From: Elymus sibiricus
Taxonomy: Eukaryota > Streptophyta > Magnoliopsida > Poales > Poaceae
Direction: 5' to 3'
NCBI GenBank assembly: GCA_039707655.1
Contig: CM077665.1
Span: forward strand, 314,340,486 to 314,404,485
DNA: 64,000 nucleotides
Within the stretch, counting starts at the first letter, position 1, and the number at the start of each line of letters is the position of its first letter. Made by a program: the position numbers and the translations under genes. Positions 21,180-32,071 of the stretch are shown in pieces. The notes beneath the pieces are model-generated. The model did no database searches. It was not told where the DNA came from and saw only the letters and a list, made by a program, of their open reading frames with translations.

Positions 21180-22107
21180 CTAAGCGTTTTTGGGCTGATC
21201 CCCTCCGGTTGTTGATGAAGGAGTCGAGAGAACAGCGTCGGCGAAGATCTCTGCAGATGTCGTGGATGGAGTTGGAGTGGCAACTGGAGGAACTGGAGCT
21301 GATGGAGCAGGAGCTGAGGTGACAGTGGCAGGAGCTGATGAAGAGGGCCTCAAGTCTGGAGCTGGCACGGTGGCTGATCTGGCCTGAGTAGTGAAGTGGG
21401 TGCCTGGCCTAAGAGGTGATCCATCCTCATCATCATCATCATCATCATCTAAAGAATGAGGAAGAGGCACTGAGTCAACTTCCTTCTTGAGCTCATTGAC
21501 TATCTTAGTCAGCCCATCCACCTTATCATTAAGGGTCTTGATCCTGTTCTCAAAGATCCTGACAAGACTGTTTTGATTGTTCAAGATGTCCTTAATGTCC
21601 TTTTGCATGCCCTGAACTGATGAAATCAAAAGATCCATTTGCTCGTTCCTGGATCTAGGGACTTGAGCACTAGTGGCTCTAGCTGCCTCTGCCTCTGCCT
21701 GAGCTGCATCAGATGTGGGATGTTCTGGATCCATCACCACAATGTTGTCCTCGAGATCTGGCTGTAGGGGCAAGTGGGTCTGTCCAGAGCAAATATGTGT
21801 TTCTCCAGCTTAGAGTTGATGAGCATCTGGATATAGGGTGCGTAGCAGCAAGAGCGCTTCTGATCAGCAGCAACCTTCTTAACTGTGTCAACAATCAAGT
21901 CCATGACTCTAATCCTGGTGTGTCTGTCAAGATCGATCAGCATGTTGATGGAGTAGCCTCAGATCATCTTGTCATCTCCTGACTTGGGCATCAAAGTATG
22001 CCTCAGAATGGTGTTCATGGTACGAAGGCCAGCCTGGAGAAAGTAAATGGATCCTAACTTGTGAGACTTCACATGAGCAGCAGGGATCTCATTGTACATA
22101 TTGGCCA
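21180..22107 (-). pseudogene. CA second ORF, C-terminal part
   Basis: Matches the C2 second ORF. The last 197 codons (21773-21180) include a coiled-coil stretch (MDLLISSVQGMQKDIKDILN, then ENRIKTLNDKVDGLTK), an acidic run and a Pro/Ala/Thr-rich tail. A one-base deletion near 21778 puts the upstream part (21943-21734) in another frame. At two codons where C2 has stops (near 25506 and 25749), CA has Cys and Glu, so those C2 stops are secondary. It is cut at 22107. Confidence 0.7.
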
Positions 22108-22267
22108 GGTTTTACGCTTCTCAGCGGCCCGGACGTGGGTAAAACACCAGTGTCTCATCGTCGTGATGTCTCACCACCTCTACTCTTTGTGCAACGTGAC
22201 CTCACCCCCGCCGATCCACAAAGGGGCCGATGGCCCCATAGGTGATCGTGTGCATCGTGACCTGACA
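22108..22267 (+). repeat. G3 5' LTR remnant (U5 end)
   Basis: About 160 bp ending gacctgaca, four bases before the primer site. The retained 3' LTR piece does not overlap this segment, so it cannot be checked against its partner in this window. Confidence 0.6.
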
Positions 22268-22271
22268 TCCT

Positions 22272-22289
22272 TGGCGCGCCAGGTAGGGG
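22272..22289 (+). other. G3 primer binding site
   Basis: tggcgcgccaggtagggg. The G5 site (minus 61640-61622, tggtgcgccaggtaggggc) is nearly the same, so the two Tat elements use the same primer tRNA. I am not certain which tRNA it is. Confidence 0.75.
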
Positions 22290-22356
22290 CAGCGTCATTT
22301 GAGCGAACCTGAGTTCGTGAGCAGCGTGTCGATCTTCATCGCCATCTTCTTCCTCC

Positions 22357-22853
22357 ATGGCTCCCAAGAAGAAGCATGTTGCGACCACGCATCCCTCCAC
22401 TTCAAAGTCCCCCTTGCACGCAGCTCTGGACGCCGTTGGCGCCGCGGCGGCGATAAGTGAGGTGAGCGTCGTGGGCGATGCGACTGGCGCAGGCGGCGCC
22501 ACCGTTGTGTCCCCCGCGGCCGAAGCTGGAGCAGGGAACACCGAAGAGGAGCAGCAGCAGCAACACTTTGGCGAGCTCGGCCCTAGTGCCGCGGGAGGAG
22601 GACACGTTCAGTCTCCACCTCCCCGCCGCACTGGTGGCCGCAAGACGCAATCTTCCAGCTGCGCCTGCCACGGGCGCGGCTGCTGGGCGCGTGCCTCGCC
22701 CTGGGCAAGACGGAGCGTCGAGCGGCACCGTAGACCCACAAATTCGACCTCCTCCACGTCAGACCGCCCCGGCGAACAGTGCACGGCGCCAAGAATGCGG
22801 CGATGCTCCTCTTGGTTCCACCAGGAGTCGAGCGACGTCATGGTACGCCTCTC
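22357..22853 (+). pseudogene. G3 gag, N-terminal part before C2
   Basis: Opens MAPKKKHVATTHPS about 70 bp after the primer site and continues as an Ala/Gly/Arg-rich, GC-rich N-terminal region without a recognisable domain. It breaks at the ctctc target site. Taking C2 out with one ctctc copy joins 22853 to 32435, and the frame continues correctly into the rest of gag. The apparent run-on to 22887 is LTR sequence of C2. Confidence 0.7.
22849..22853. repeat. C2 target-site duplication, left copy
   Basis: ctctc, repeated at 32430-32434 directly after the other LTR. Confidence 0.93.
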
Positions 22854-24369
22854 TGTAGGACCGAAAGTATGTCTAGAGGGGGGGTGATTAGACTACTTGA
22901 CCAAATAAAAGTTTTGCCTTTTCCCAAATTTTAGAGTTGGCAATTTTAGCATTTCATGGCAAGTCAAGTACACCCTACACATGCAAGTCTAAGAGTATAG
23001 CAGCGGAAAGTAACAACAAGCATGAGTAGAAAGGATAGGGTAGGAAGATCAAACACAATTGTAGACACGATGATTTTTCCCGTGGTTCCGATAGGTGGTG
23101 CTATCGTACATCCACGTTTATGGAGTCTTCAACCCACGGAGGGTAACGGTCGCGAGAGTCCACGGAGGGCTCCACCCATAAGGGTCCACGAAGTAGCAAC
23201 CTTGACTATTCCATAACGGCTTCCGTCCACGAAGGACTAGCCTCACTATGGGTAGATCTTCACGAAGTAGGCGATCTCCTTGCCCTTACAAACTTCTTGG
23301 TTCAACTCCACAACACGAAGTAGGAGGCTCCCAAGCGACACCTAACCAATCTAGGAGGCACCACCCTCCAAAATGTAATAGGCTCGGTAATGACGATGAA
23401 CTCCTTGCTCTTGTGCTTCAAGATGATAGACTCCTCAACACACAATCACTCTCTCACAGATTTGGCTTGGTGGAAGAGATGGGATTGGTGGAAAGCAACT
23501 TGGGGAGGCTAGAAATCAAGATCCATATGGTTCGAGTGGAAGATCTTGACTTCAACACAAGGATAGGTGGTTCTCTCTCAGAAAACTGGATGGGGCAAGT
23601 ATGGAATAGTTCTGAGTGCTTCTCTGTCGAGTAGGTGGTGGTGGAGGGGTGTATATAGGCATCCCCAAAAATCCAACCGTTACACACAAAATGACCAACT
23701 CGGTGACACCGATGTGTTAATCTCGGTGGTACCGAAGTGACCAAAAGGTGGCAACTTTTGAATCTCGGTGAGACCGATATAGGAAACTCGGTTGCACCGA
23801 TAAGGTGACCAATGGTCAGATTCCCAATCTCGGTGACGCCGATCCAACAATCTTGGTGGTACCGATATTGTGAATTTGCGTAACAGAAAGTTGGCAACCT
23901 AAACTCGGTGGCACCGGAATGGAATCGGTTGCACCGAAGTGGCTAGGGTTTGGCTGAGTCTGTCTATGGTTGAGAATCGGTGGCACCGGGATGGAAATGT
24001 TGGTTGCACCGAAGTTGAGTATATGGCTTTGGACAGACTTTGGTGGGAGAGTTTGTGGGTGTTTTTGGTGACTATCACTTGTGCACGTATGAGCATTTTT
24101 TTCACCAACAAAACCTTACCCCCTTTTAATAGTATTGGCTTTCCTATGGACTCAAAGTGATTTCTCACAAATGTAAAATGTAGAGTCCTCTTGCTTGAAG
24201 CTTTGCCAACCTATTTCCTTGCATCTTGGGGTATTCTACAATCTCCACAATCCTTTTGCCAACCCTATCATTGAACTTTTCCTGAAATATACTTAGTGGA
24301 AACATTAGTTCAATGACTTATATGTTGTTATAAATTACCAAAACCACCAAGGGAGCAAATGTGCTTTCA
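22854..24369 (-). repeat. C2 3' LTR
   Basis: Plus-strand text tgtaggaccg to gtgctttca, 1516 bp, colinear with 30914-32429. Dyad array at 23701-24011. The TATA region has a change (gtatatag at 23651) against tatatata in the 5' LTR. Confidence 0.95.
23701..24011 (-). repeat. CGGTnnnACCG dyad array in C2 3' LTR
   Basis: Ten dyads, about 20-60 bp apart, starting cggtgacaccg at 23701. Some are degenerate, for example tcttggtggtaccg near 23850. Confidence 0.88.
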
Positions 24370-24845
24370 ATCTCCCCCTTTTTGGTAATTGATGACAACA
24401 TATAGATCAAAGCTTCGACATTTGATATAATCAATTAATATAATCGTCGCTTTGAGAAGTATGTGATAAGCAAGAGCTCCCCCTAAATTTGTGCATTATT
24501 TTGGATTTGCGTTTGAATGCAAATGCACAATCGATTAGGTACATGGGGCACTTCTTCCATGTCACATACATCTTGGTGGTGTGCTATAATAATAAGAGTG
24601 AACATCATAGCACAACACGACCAAACAAAGATAATGATCATCTCATAAGCATTAAGATGATAGGAAATTGTAGCAGAACACACAAAGTGTATGATCAAAA
24701 CACAAAGCGTAGCCAAAAGTAAATGAACCATATGTGTTTTTGAAAAGGCAATAAAAACCAAACGCTCTCTCACTCGAAGCCTAAAGATCTATATACACTT
24801 CTCCCCCTTTGGGAACAAGTTAGCAAAAAGTTCAAAGGCATATAT
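24370..24845 (-). other. C2 3' UTR with polypurine tract
   Basis: The minus-strand purine run aaaaagggggaga lies at 24385-24371, directly before the 3' LTR. No ORF in the remaining AT-rich stretch. Confidence 0.85.
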
Positions 24846-26971
24846 CTAAGCGTTCTTGGGCTGATCTCCTCCGGTTGTTGATGAAGGATTCGAGAGAACA
24901 GCGTCGGCGAAGATCTCTGCAGATGTCGTGGATGGAGTTGGTGTGGCAACTGGAGGAACTGAAGCTGATGGAGCAGGAGCTGAGGTGACAGTAGCAGGAG
25001 CTGATGAAGAGGGCCTCAAGTCTGGAGCTGGCACAGTGGCTGATCTGGCCTGAGTAGTAAACTGTGTGCCTGGCCTGAGAGGTGATCCATCCTCATCATC
25101 ATCATCTGAAGAAGTCTGAGGAAGAGGCACTGAGTCAACTTCCTTCTTGAGCTCATTGACTGTCTTGGTCAGCCCATCCACCTTATCATTAAGGGTCTTG
25201 ATCCTGTTCTCAAAGATCCTCACAAGACTGTTCTGGTTGTCTAGAATCCCCTTAATGTCCTTCTGCATGCCCTGTACTGATGATATCAATAGATCCATTT
25301 GCTCATTCCTGGATCTAGGAACTTGAGCACTAGTGGCTCTAGCTGCCTCTGCCTCTGCCTGAGCTGCAGCTGAAGTGGGATGATCTGGGTTCATCTCCAC
25401 GACGTTGTCCTCGAGATCTGGCTGTAGTGGCAAGTGGGGTCTGTCCAGAGCAAATATGTGCTTCTCCAGCTTAGAGTTGATGAGCATCTGGATGTAGGGT
25501 GCATATCAGCAAGAGCGCTTCTGATCAGCAGCAACCCTCTTAACCGTCTCAACAATTAAGTCCATGACTCTAAACCTGGTGTGTCTGTCAAGATGAATCA
25601 GCATGTTGATGGAGTAGCCTCGGATCATCTTGTCATCTCCTGACTTGGGCATCAAGGTATGCCTCAGAATAGTGTTCATGGTGCGGAGGCCAGCCTGAAG
25701 AAAGTAAATAGATCCTAGCCTGTGAGACTTCACGTTAGCAGCAGGGATCTATTTATACATGTTAGCCATAGCATTGTGGCTCTTCTTGGACTCTGAGTAG
25801 ATATCCAAATCACCATGCTGTGCCTCAGGGACTCCTAAGATTTCAGCCCATTCCTCAACAGTGGACTCATATCTTGCACCTTCAGTCATCCATACAATTC
25901 TACCATCTCCATAGAAATGTGCAGTGGAGTAGAATTGCATGATCATCTCATCATTCCAAGCAGTGAACTCTCTGCCAACAAACTCATCCAAACCAATGCA
26001 GTGGAAATTGTCTTGGACACTTGGAAAATAGTCTTCAATTTCCTTGATGAATTTCCAGTCCACATACCTCATATCACTCACAGCTGGACTTTTGTCAAAA
26101 AGCACAGTCTCATAAAAATCCTGTTGCTCTTTGGTGTAAAATCTGTAGTCCACAGCTGTCTTCCTCCTTTGGGCATATGGATCAGCAGCTCTCCAAGCCC
26201 TCAAACCAGAATCCTTCCTCTTCTTCATATCCTCAGCAAGTGGGTAGCTGGCATTATGTACTAGAAGGTGTGGCCTAAGCTTCATTAAGGCAGACATAGC
26301 ATCCTCATCCTCAACTCTGGAGGCAGTCCCTTTGTTCTTCTCAGATGCTGGAATTTGCCTGGAAGTCCTCTTGGGCTTCTCAGCAGCAGGCTTCTTGGGG
26401 GCAGACTTGGTGCTCTTGGAAGTGCCAGTCTTTGGCATAGCATCAGACATAAGCTTCTTTTGCTTCTTGGGAGGGGCCTTGACAACTTGCTCTTCCTCCT
26501 CCTCAGCAGCAGCACTAGCAGCTACCTCAGGGTCCTCAAACATGGAGGTCTGCCTGCCAGTGACATAGACTATCCTCTTTCTAGCTCTCTTCTTCTCCCC
26601 TACCTTCATAGGCAATGACTTCTTTGGGGGTGACTCAAGGTGAAGAGCCATTTTTGCCCTAGCACCCTCAGGTGCTCTCATAGCCTCAGAGCTAGCATAC
26701 TCCTTTCTGACAGCTCTCCTTGAAGAGGTAGCTTCATTTGCAGCTTTCTTGGCAGCCTTCTCTTGCTTCTTAGCAAGAACCTCTTCTGGAACGAAGTCTG
26801 AATCCTCCTCATCTGAATTCAGTTCTTCCTAGCCCTTGTTGCAGCCTTGGGCAACCCATGTGAACTGGGAGTGCCTGGATCTGAAGATGAACTAGACTCA
26901 GGACTAGTGCCAGAATCCAATTCAACACTCTGCTCTCTGAAGTTGTTCTCACTGTCCTCAGCACTTGACAT
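24846..26971 (-). pseudogene. C2 second ORF (plant-transposon-protein-like, coiled coil), broken
   Basis: The frame starts at an ATG at 26971 (MSSAEDSENNFREQ), shifts near 26825, then runs to 24846 with in-frame stops at about 25749 and 25506. Order: acidic Ser-rich start; Lys-rich region with nuclear-localisation-like clusters (PKKQKKL, EKPKRTSR); a globular part with YRFYTKEQQDFYETVLF and FVGREFTAWNDEMIMQFYST that resembles the putative plant transposon protein family (from memory); a coiled coil; an acidic run; a Pro/Ala/Thr-rich tail ending in DQPKNA. It lies where SIRE-type Copia elements carry their extra or env-like ORF, downstream of gag on the same strand. I do not know its function and see no clear membrane segment. 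CA keeps Glu and Cys codons at the two stops. Confidence 0.65.
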
Positions 26972-27090
26972 ACTGACCCTGTGAATAGAGTGCAGAGGAG
27001 CAGAAAAGGATAAGTCATCACAAAATGTGGCTGGTTTTTGAAAGTTTGAACAAAAGATTTTCAAAGTTTTACATTCTGTCAAATGAAAAT

Positions 27091-27786
27091 CGGTACAGCC
27101 GAAGCAAAGTTTTCGGTGCTACCGAGACTGACTATCTCATTAACAGAAACTTGGCACTCCTTTCGGTGAGACCGAAAGGAAGTACTCGGTTTCACCGAGA
27201 CAGTTCTCAGCAACACAGGCAGGCAAATCGACGATACCGATTAGTTCACTTCGGTTCTACCGAGTTCCATCGGGCGGAAGGCAAACCCTAGAAAATCGAT
27301 AGTTCTCTAATCTACGGAGTTTTCTCGTGGATAGAAAGATGTGCAAACTGCGGCTTATAGAGAAAATCAACTTTATTGCGCAAGAATCAGACGGGGAGCG
27401 CAAGAAAGATCGAATCCGTACCCTAACTCGGTGACGGACTCGCTACGGCGGCGATGGCGGCGAAGATGCCCGTCGACGGCGAGGATTCCCAGCGGCGGAG
27501 GCGCTCGGGGAGGCAAGGCGACGACCAGGGGGTCCTTCTGCGGCAGTTTAGGGTTTGGGGCGCGACGATTGAAGATTGAAATTTCAAACCGTTGAGACCA
27601 CAACTAATATACCCTTCACTGTCGGTGATACCGGTTCTAAATTTTTCGGTGTCACCGAGTTCCTCAACTGTCAGCTGACAGGGAAACTCGGTGTAACCGA
27701 GAATGTGGAATCGGTAGTACCGAGATAGAAAACCAGATCAACCCTAGGCATTCGGTGAGATCGAGAATTGTGGGTTGGTTCCACCG
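27091..27786 (-). promoter_or_regulatory. Internal CGGTnnnACCG arrays upstream of the C2 second ORF
   Basis: Perfect dyads start at 27114, 27164, 27187, 27252 and again at 27623, 27647, 27689, 27712; degenerate ones start at 27091, 27229, 27753 and 27776. Next to the 27623 cluster the minus strand has gggtatattag (27614-27604), then a GC-rich leader with an aaaccctaa motif (27557-27549) and the ATG at 26971. The layout copies that of the LTR promoter. That it is an active promoter is inference. Confidence 0.5.
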
Positions 27787-27799
27787 AGATACACTTGGG

Positions 27800-28941
27800 A
27801 GGTTTTAATGGTCAGTCCTTGTCGATACGGAACTCCGAGTGCTCCACACACAGAGGGATCAAAAAGTACTTGTTCAAATTTTGTGATGCAGCATGAATGG
27901 AATATGAGGTGAGAAAGCATAGATAGCTAAAGAGTGGTCCTAGGCATTCTTGTCCATCCAATTGGCGAAAGAGAAAATCAAGAGCCAAATAGCAACAATT
28001 GGATGTCCTCGAATGAGAAAATAAATGCAGACCAATATGCTCACACAATAAGATGTCAAATGAAATCATGGCAAACATGCACAAACATACAAGCATCTAA
28101 CAAGCACTTTGGCGATGACGAAGTCATCTATATATGAGTATATTGACTTAGGAGCCAAGTAAGAATACTTGATCATAGGTCATACTCATCATTTAAGCAC
28201 AAGTGGGGTTACCACTTTTACATAAAAGCATTTAATGTTGTCACATACTAAGAGATGCTTTAACTCAAGTCTTAGAGTAAAGCTCCCCCTTGATGTGACA
28301 TCCCCCCATAAGAGGGATAGACTAACCTTGGGTTTTGTCGAAGAAGACTTCATGTTGGTGAGGTAGTGGTGGATGCTCAAGGTTGATGAAGATCACCAAG
28401 AGTTGGGAGCATCCTTGTTGTTTCCTTACTCTTCTCACCTACATGGGTTAGTCCCAACACACAAGAGACGAATACAAGGATATCTATGGACATGGAGTGC
28501 AAAGCATGAGTTATGATGTCCACCGATTTGTTGATTACCTTGTCCCTTGCTTACCTTTGAGGGAATGTGTGACTCCTTGAACTATTGCATAGAGTTGATG
28601 TTGATTGCAAAATAGTTCTTGCCAATAATGATTGTGAGTGAATTTCATTGGCAGAGCCACCCCTCAAGAACTCTCTAGTTCTTCTTCTTGGGGACCCACA
28701 TCAAGTTGATGGGGATCCTTGGTGTTGTTGTAGCCTTTGTAGAAGTTGAGCTTGAAGTAGCCTTGGGAACCCACTCCACCATAGCTAGGGATTCATCTTC
28801 ATATGAGTCAATGTCCTCTTGAAGCTTGTTCTTGCCCTTGAGCTTGTGGTCTTGTGGTGGAAGATCATCTTGAGTGTTTGTTCTCTTGGGAAGAGTATTT
28901 TCATACTTCTCCTTTTGAGGAACAAACTTTGGCTCGGGGTA
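27800..28941 (-). other. C2 internal region between gag and second ORF
   Basis: The gag frame can be followed past its stop to about 28690, ending in a MWVPKKK motif. After that I see no domain: protease, integrase and RT, which would sit here in an autonomous element, are absent. The rest is AT-rich and without an ORF. Confidence 0.7.
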
Positions 28942-30860
28942 TTAACCTTCTTCCCATTCAACTCCATTTGCGTTTAAGTAGCCAACACCATGGTTCTTTC
29001 GGTATCCTCCGTGCTTGCGTACAATTTCCTCAAATTGCTTACACCCGGCAAGACTCTTGTAGATACCTTTCTCTATAATTCCTTTCAATAAAGCATTTTC
29101 TTGCTCAAGTGTAACTTGGCTAAGAGAATCATCATTAGTGGAATCAATATAACTACTAGAAGCAACATCATTGGGTTTTGCATTTTTATTGTTGCTACTA
29201 GATGAAGAACCTTTCTTGCCTTTGCTACTAGATTGCTTAGTTTTAACTTGAGGCATGAATGTAGACAAGAGTAGTCGTTTGGCTAGATAAGATGAAGACT
29301 TCTTTCGGAGATCGTCATTGATAGCTTTAAGAAACTCATGCTCTTGCTCCAAGTTGAGCTTCTCGAAGCGTAGCTTCTCATGAGTTCTCACAAGCTCTCT
29401 ATGATTTTCAAGAGTAGATTCATGAGCTAACTTAAGAGTGTTTAGTTCTTTAGTTAGTTCTTCTATTTTCATCTTATCATCATCAATTGACTTATCTTGA
29501 CTAGCATGAGAATTATCAAGTTCATTTTGACTAACATCACTAGTTTTATCAAATAGCAAGTCATCATCACAAAGCAAGTCATCTTCATCACTATTGAAAT
29601 CAAGATACTCGGGGTGTGATACCTTGGGGCCTTTAGCCATGAAGCAACTTCCACTCCCTTCGTTTGGTGAATCAAATAGATCATGGGAGTTGGTAGTCAC
29701 TAGAGCAATCCCGGCAACACCATCATCTTGACTATAGTTGGAGTCGGAGTGATAGCTTCTCTCGGAGTCGTTGTCGGAGTCGGAGCCGGAAACCCATTCA
29801 CCAACATGAGCTTGATGTTTTCTTCTTGTATAGCTCTTGGTGTACTTGTCCTTCTTCTCCGAATCTCTACTTCTCCTTGAGGGTCTTCGTTCATAACGAT
29901 CATCTCTACTCCTTCTCTCTCTTTGAGGTGATTCATTCCTTGAGCTTCGTCTTCGAGGTGACTCTTCTCTTCGTTTGTAGGGAGCCGTGCACTCATTGGA
30001 GTAGTGTCCGGGCTTCCCACAATTGTAGCAATTGCGGTCACGACTTGACGAACGCTTCTCATCATATCTTGAGTTGGAGCTTCTTTCTTTGCCTCTATTC
30101 TTGTAGAACTTGTTGAATTTCTTGACCATGAGGCTTATCTCTTCATTGGTGACAAGGTTGTTGCTTGAAGTTGCGGGAGCATCACTTGTGGCTTTGTAAG
30201 CACCGCTAGACTTGTGGTGAAGCTCTTCTTTGTCTTTGAGTGTCATCTCATGAGCAACAATCCTTCCAATGACTTCCGTAGGCTTGAGATCTTTGTAGTT
30301 GGGCATCATGTGGATCAATGTACACACGGTGTCGTATCTCTCATCCAAAGCTCTAAGTATCTTCTTGATGATGAATTTGTCGGTCATCTCTTCGCTTCCT
30401 AAGCCGGCAATCTCATTGGTGATGAGAGCTAGCCTAGAGTACATCTCAGCGACTCCTTCACCATCCTTCATCTTGAACTTGTCAAGATGACCTTGAAGAA
30501 CATCCAACTTGGATTCTCTCACGGACTCGGTTCCTTCGTGCATATCAACCAAAGTATCCCAAATCTCTTTAGCATTCTCAAGACGGCTGATTTTGTTGAA
30601 TTCTTTGGGGCATAGGCAGTTGAATAGAATGTCGCATGCTTGAGCGTTGTATTGCAACATCTTCAATTCTTCCGCGGCCGCTTCACGATCCGGTTCCTTT
30701 CCATCTCCAAAGAATTCACCTTGCAAGCCAACACGAACAACTGCCCAAACGGCGGGGTTATGACCAAGAATATGCATTTTCATTTTGTGCTTCCAACTAG
30801 CAAAATAGTGCCATCAAAGTACGGACCTCTTCGGTGATAACTTCCCTCACTAGACGCCAT
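28942..30860 (-). pseudogene. C2 gag with zinc knuckle and coiled coil
   Basis: The long frame is 30783-28942 (613 residues). A more upstream ATG at 30860 opens the conserved start (MASSEGSYHRRGPYFDG) in another frame, so a one-base frameshift near 30810 is inferred. Copia UBN2-type gag covers about residues 30-190 (of the 613). A CCHC knuckle starts at Cys252 (CYNCGKPGHYSNEC), then an Arg/Ser-rich region, an acidic region and a coiled coil at about 430-500. The long C-terminal extension is usual for SIRE/Maximus-like gag. The frame ends in a TAA but stays readable for another 80 codons or so. Confidence 0.85.
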
Positions 30861-30899
30861 ACTCTCCTAGGTTGTGAGACCAATGCAATGGAGACCAAA

Positions 30900-30911
30900 G
30901 CTCTGATACCA
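30900..30911 (-). other. C2 primer binding site (initiator tRNA-Met)
   Basis: tggtatcagagc on the minus strand, two bases from the 5' LTR end. Confidence 0.95.
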
Positions 30912-31709
30912 CTTGTAGGACCGAAAGTATGTCTAGAGGGGGGGTGATTAGACTACTTGACCAAATAAAAGTTTTGCCTTTTCCCAAATTTTAGAGTTGG
31001 CAATTTTAGCATTTCATGGCAAGTCAAGTACACCCTACACATGCAAGTCTAAGAGTATAGCAGCGGAAAGTAACAACAAGCATGAGTAGAAAGGATAGGG
31101 TAGGAAGATCAAACGCAATTGTAGACACGATGATTTTTCCCGTGGTTCCGATAGGTGGTGCTATCGTACATCCACGTTTATGGAGTCTTCAACCCACGGA
31201 GGGTAACGGTCGCGAGAGTCCACGGAGGGCTCCACCCATAAGGGTCCACGAAGTAGCAACCTTGACTATTCCATAACGGCTTCCGTCCACGAAGGACTAG
31301 CCTCACTATGGGTAGATCTTCACGAAGTAGGCGATCTCCTTGCCCTTACAAACTTCTTGGTTCAACTCCACAACACGAAGTAGGAGGCTCCCAAGCGACA
31401 CCTAACCAATCTAGGAGGCACCACCCTCCAAAAGGTAATAGGCTCGGTAATGACGATGAACTCCTTGCTCTTGTGCTTCAAGATGATACACTCCTCAACA
31501 CACAATCACTCTCTCACAGATTTGGCTTGGTGGAAGAGATGGGATTGGTGGAAAGCAACTTGGGGAGGCTAGAAATCAAGATCCATATGGTTGGAGTGGA
31601 AGATCTTGACCTCAACACAAGGATAGGTGGTTCTCTCTCAGAAAACTGGATGGGGCAAGTATGGAATAGTTCTGAGTGCTTCTCTGTCGAGTAGGTGGTG
31701 GTGGAGGGG

Positions 31710-31717
31710 TATATATA
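31710..31717 (-). promoter_or_regulatory. TATA box of C2 5' LTR
   Basis: On the minus strand it reads gcctatatataccc, about 45 bp downstream of the dyad array in element orientation. Confidence 0.7.
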
Positions 31718-31760
31718 GGCATCCCCAAAAATCCAACCGTTACACACAAAATGACCAACT

Positions 31761-32071
31761 CGGTGACACCGATGTGTTAATCTCGGTGGTACCGAAGTGA
31801 CCAAAAGGTGGCAACTTTTGAATCTCGGTGAGACCGATATAGGAAACTCGGTTGCACCGATAAGGTGACCAACGGTCAGATTCCCAATCTCGGTGACGCC
31901 AATCCAACAATCTCGGTGGTACCGATATTGTGAATTTGCGTAACAGAAAGTTGGCAACCTAAACTCGGTGGCACCGGAATGGAATCGGTTGCACCGAAGT
32001 GGCTAGGGTTTGGCTGAGTCTGTCTATGGTTGAGAATCGGTGGCACCGGGATGGAAATGTTGGTTGCACCG
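31761..32071 (-). repeat. CGGTnnnACCG dyad array in C2 5' LTR
   Basis: Perfect copies start at 31761, 31784, 31826, 31849, 31914, 31966, 31986 and 32038. Degenerate ones are at 31891 and 32061. It occupies the U3 part just upstream of the TATA box. Confidence 0.92.

Larger units (their letters stand above)
19214..22107 (-). mobile_element. CA: 5'-truncated Copia element of the C2 family
   Basis: A complete 3' LTR and the last part of the internal region, closely matching C2 at 22854-25760. Similarity stops at about 22107, where the G3 LTR remnant begins. The 5' LTR, gag and primer site are absent. Confidence 0.85.

Noticed and set aside
22854..22887. Continuation of the G3 gag frame to 22887
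   Set aside because: From 22854 the sequence is the C2 LTR; the true continuation is at 32435.
25749..26681. Host chromatin or lysine-rich nuclear protein gene
   Set aside because: It lies inside C2 between gag and the 3' LTR, continues through in-frame stops, and a second copy is in CA, so it belongs to the element.
27373..27603. Small minus-strand ORF in the C2 internal leader
   Set aside because: Opens without a convincing start, composed of GC-rich leader sequence; more likely a 5' UTR of the second ORF.
31761..32071. CRISPR-like array
   Set aside because: Dyads are only 11 bp, spacers are irregular (20-60 bp) and repeated between LTRs, and the genome is a plant's.
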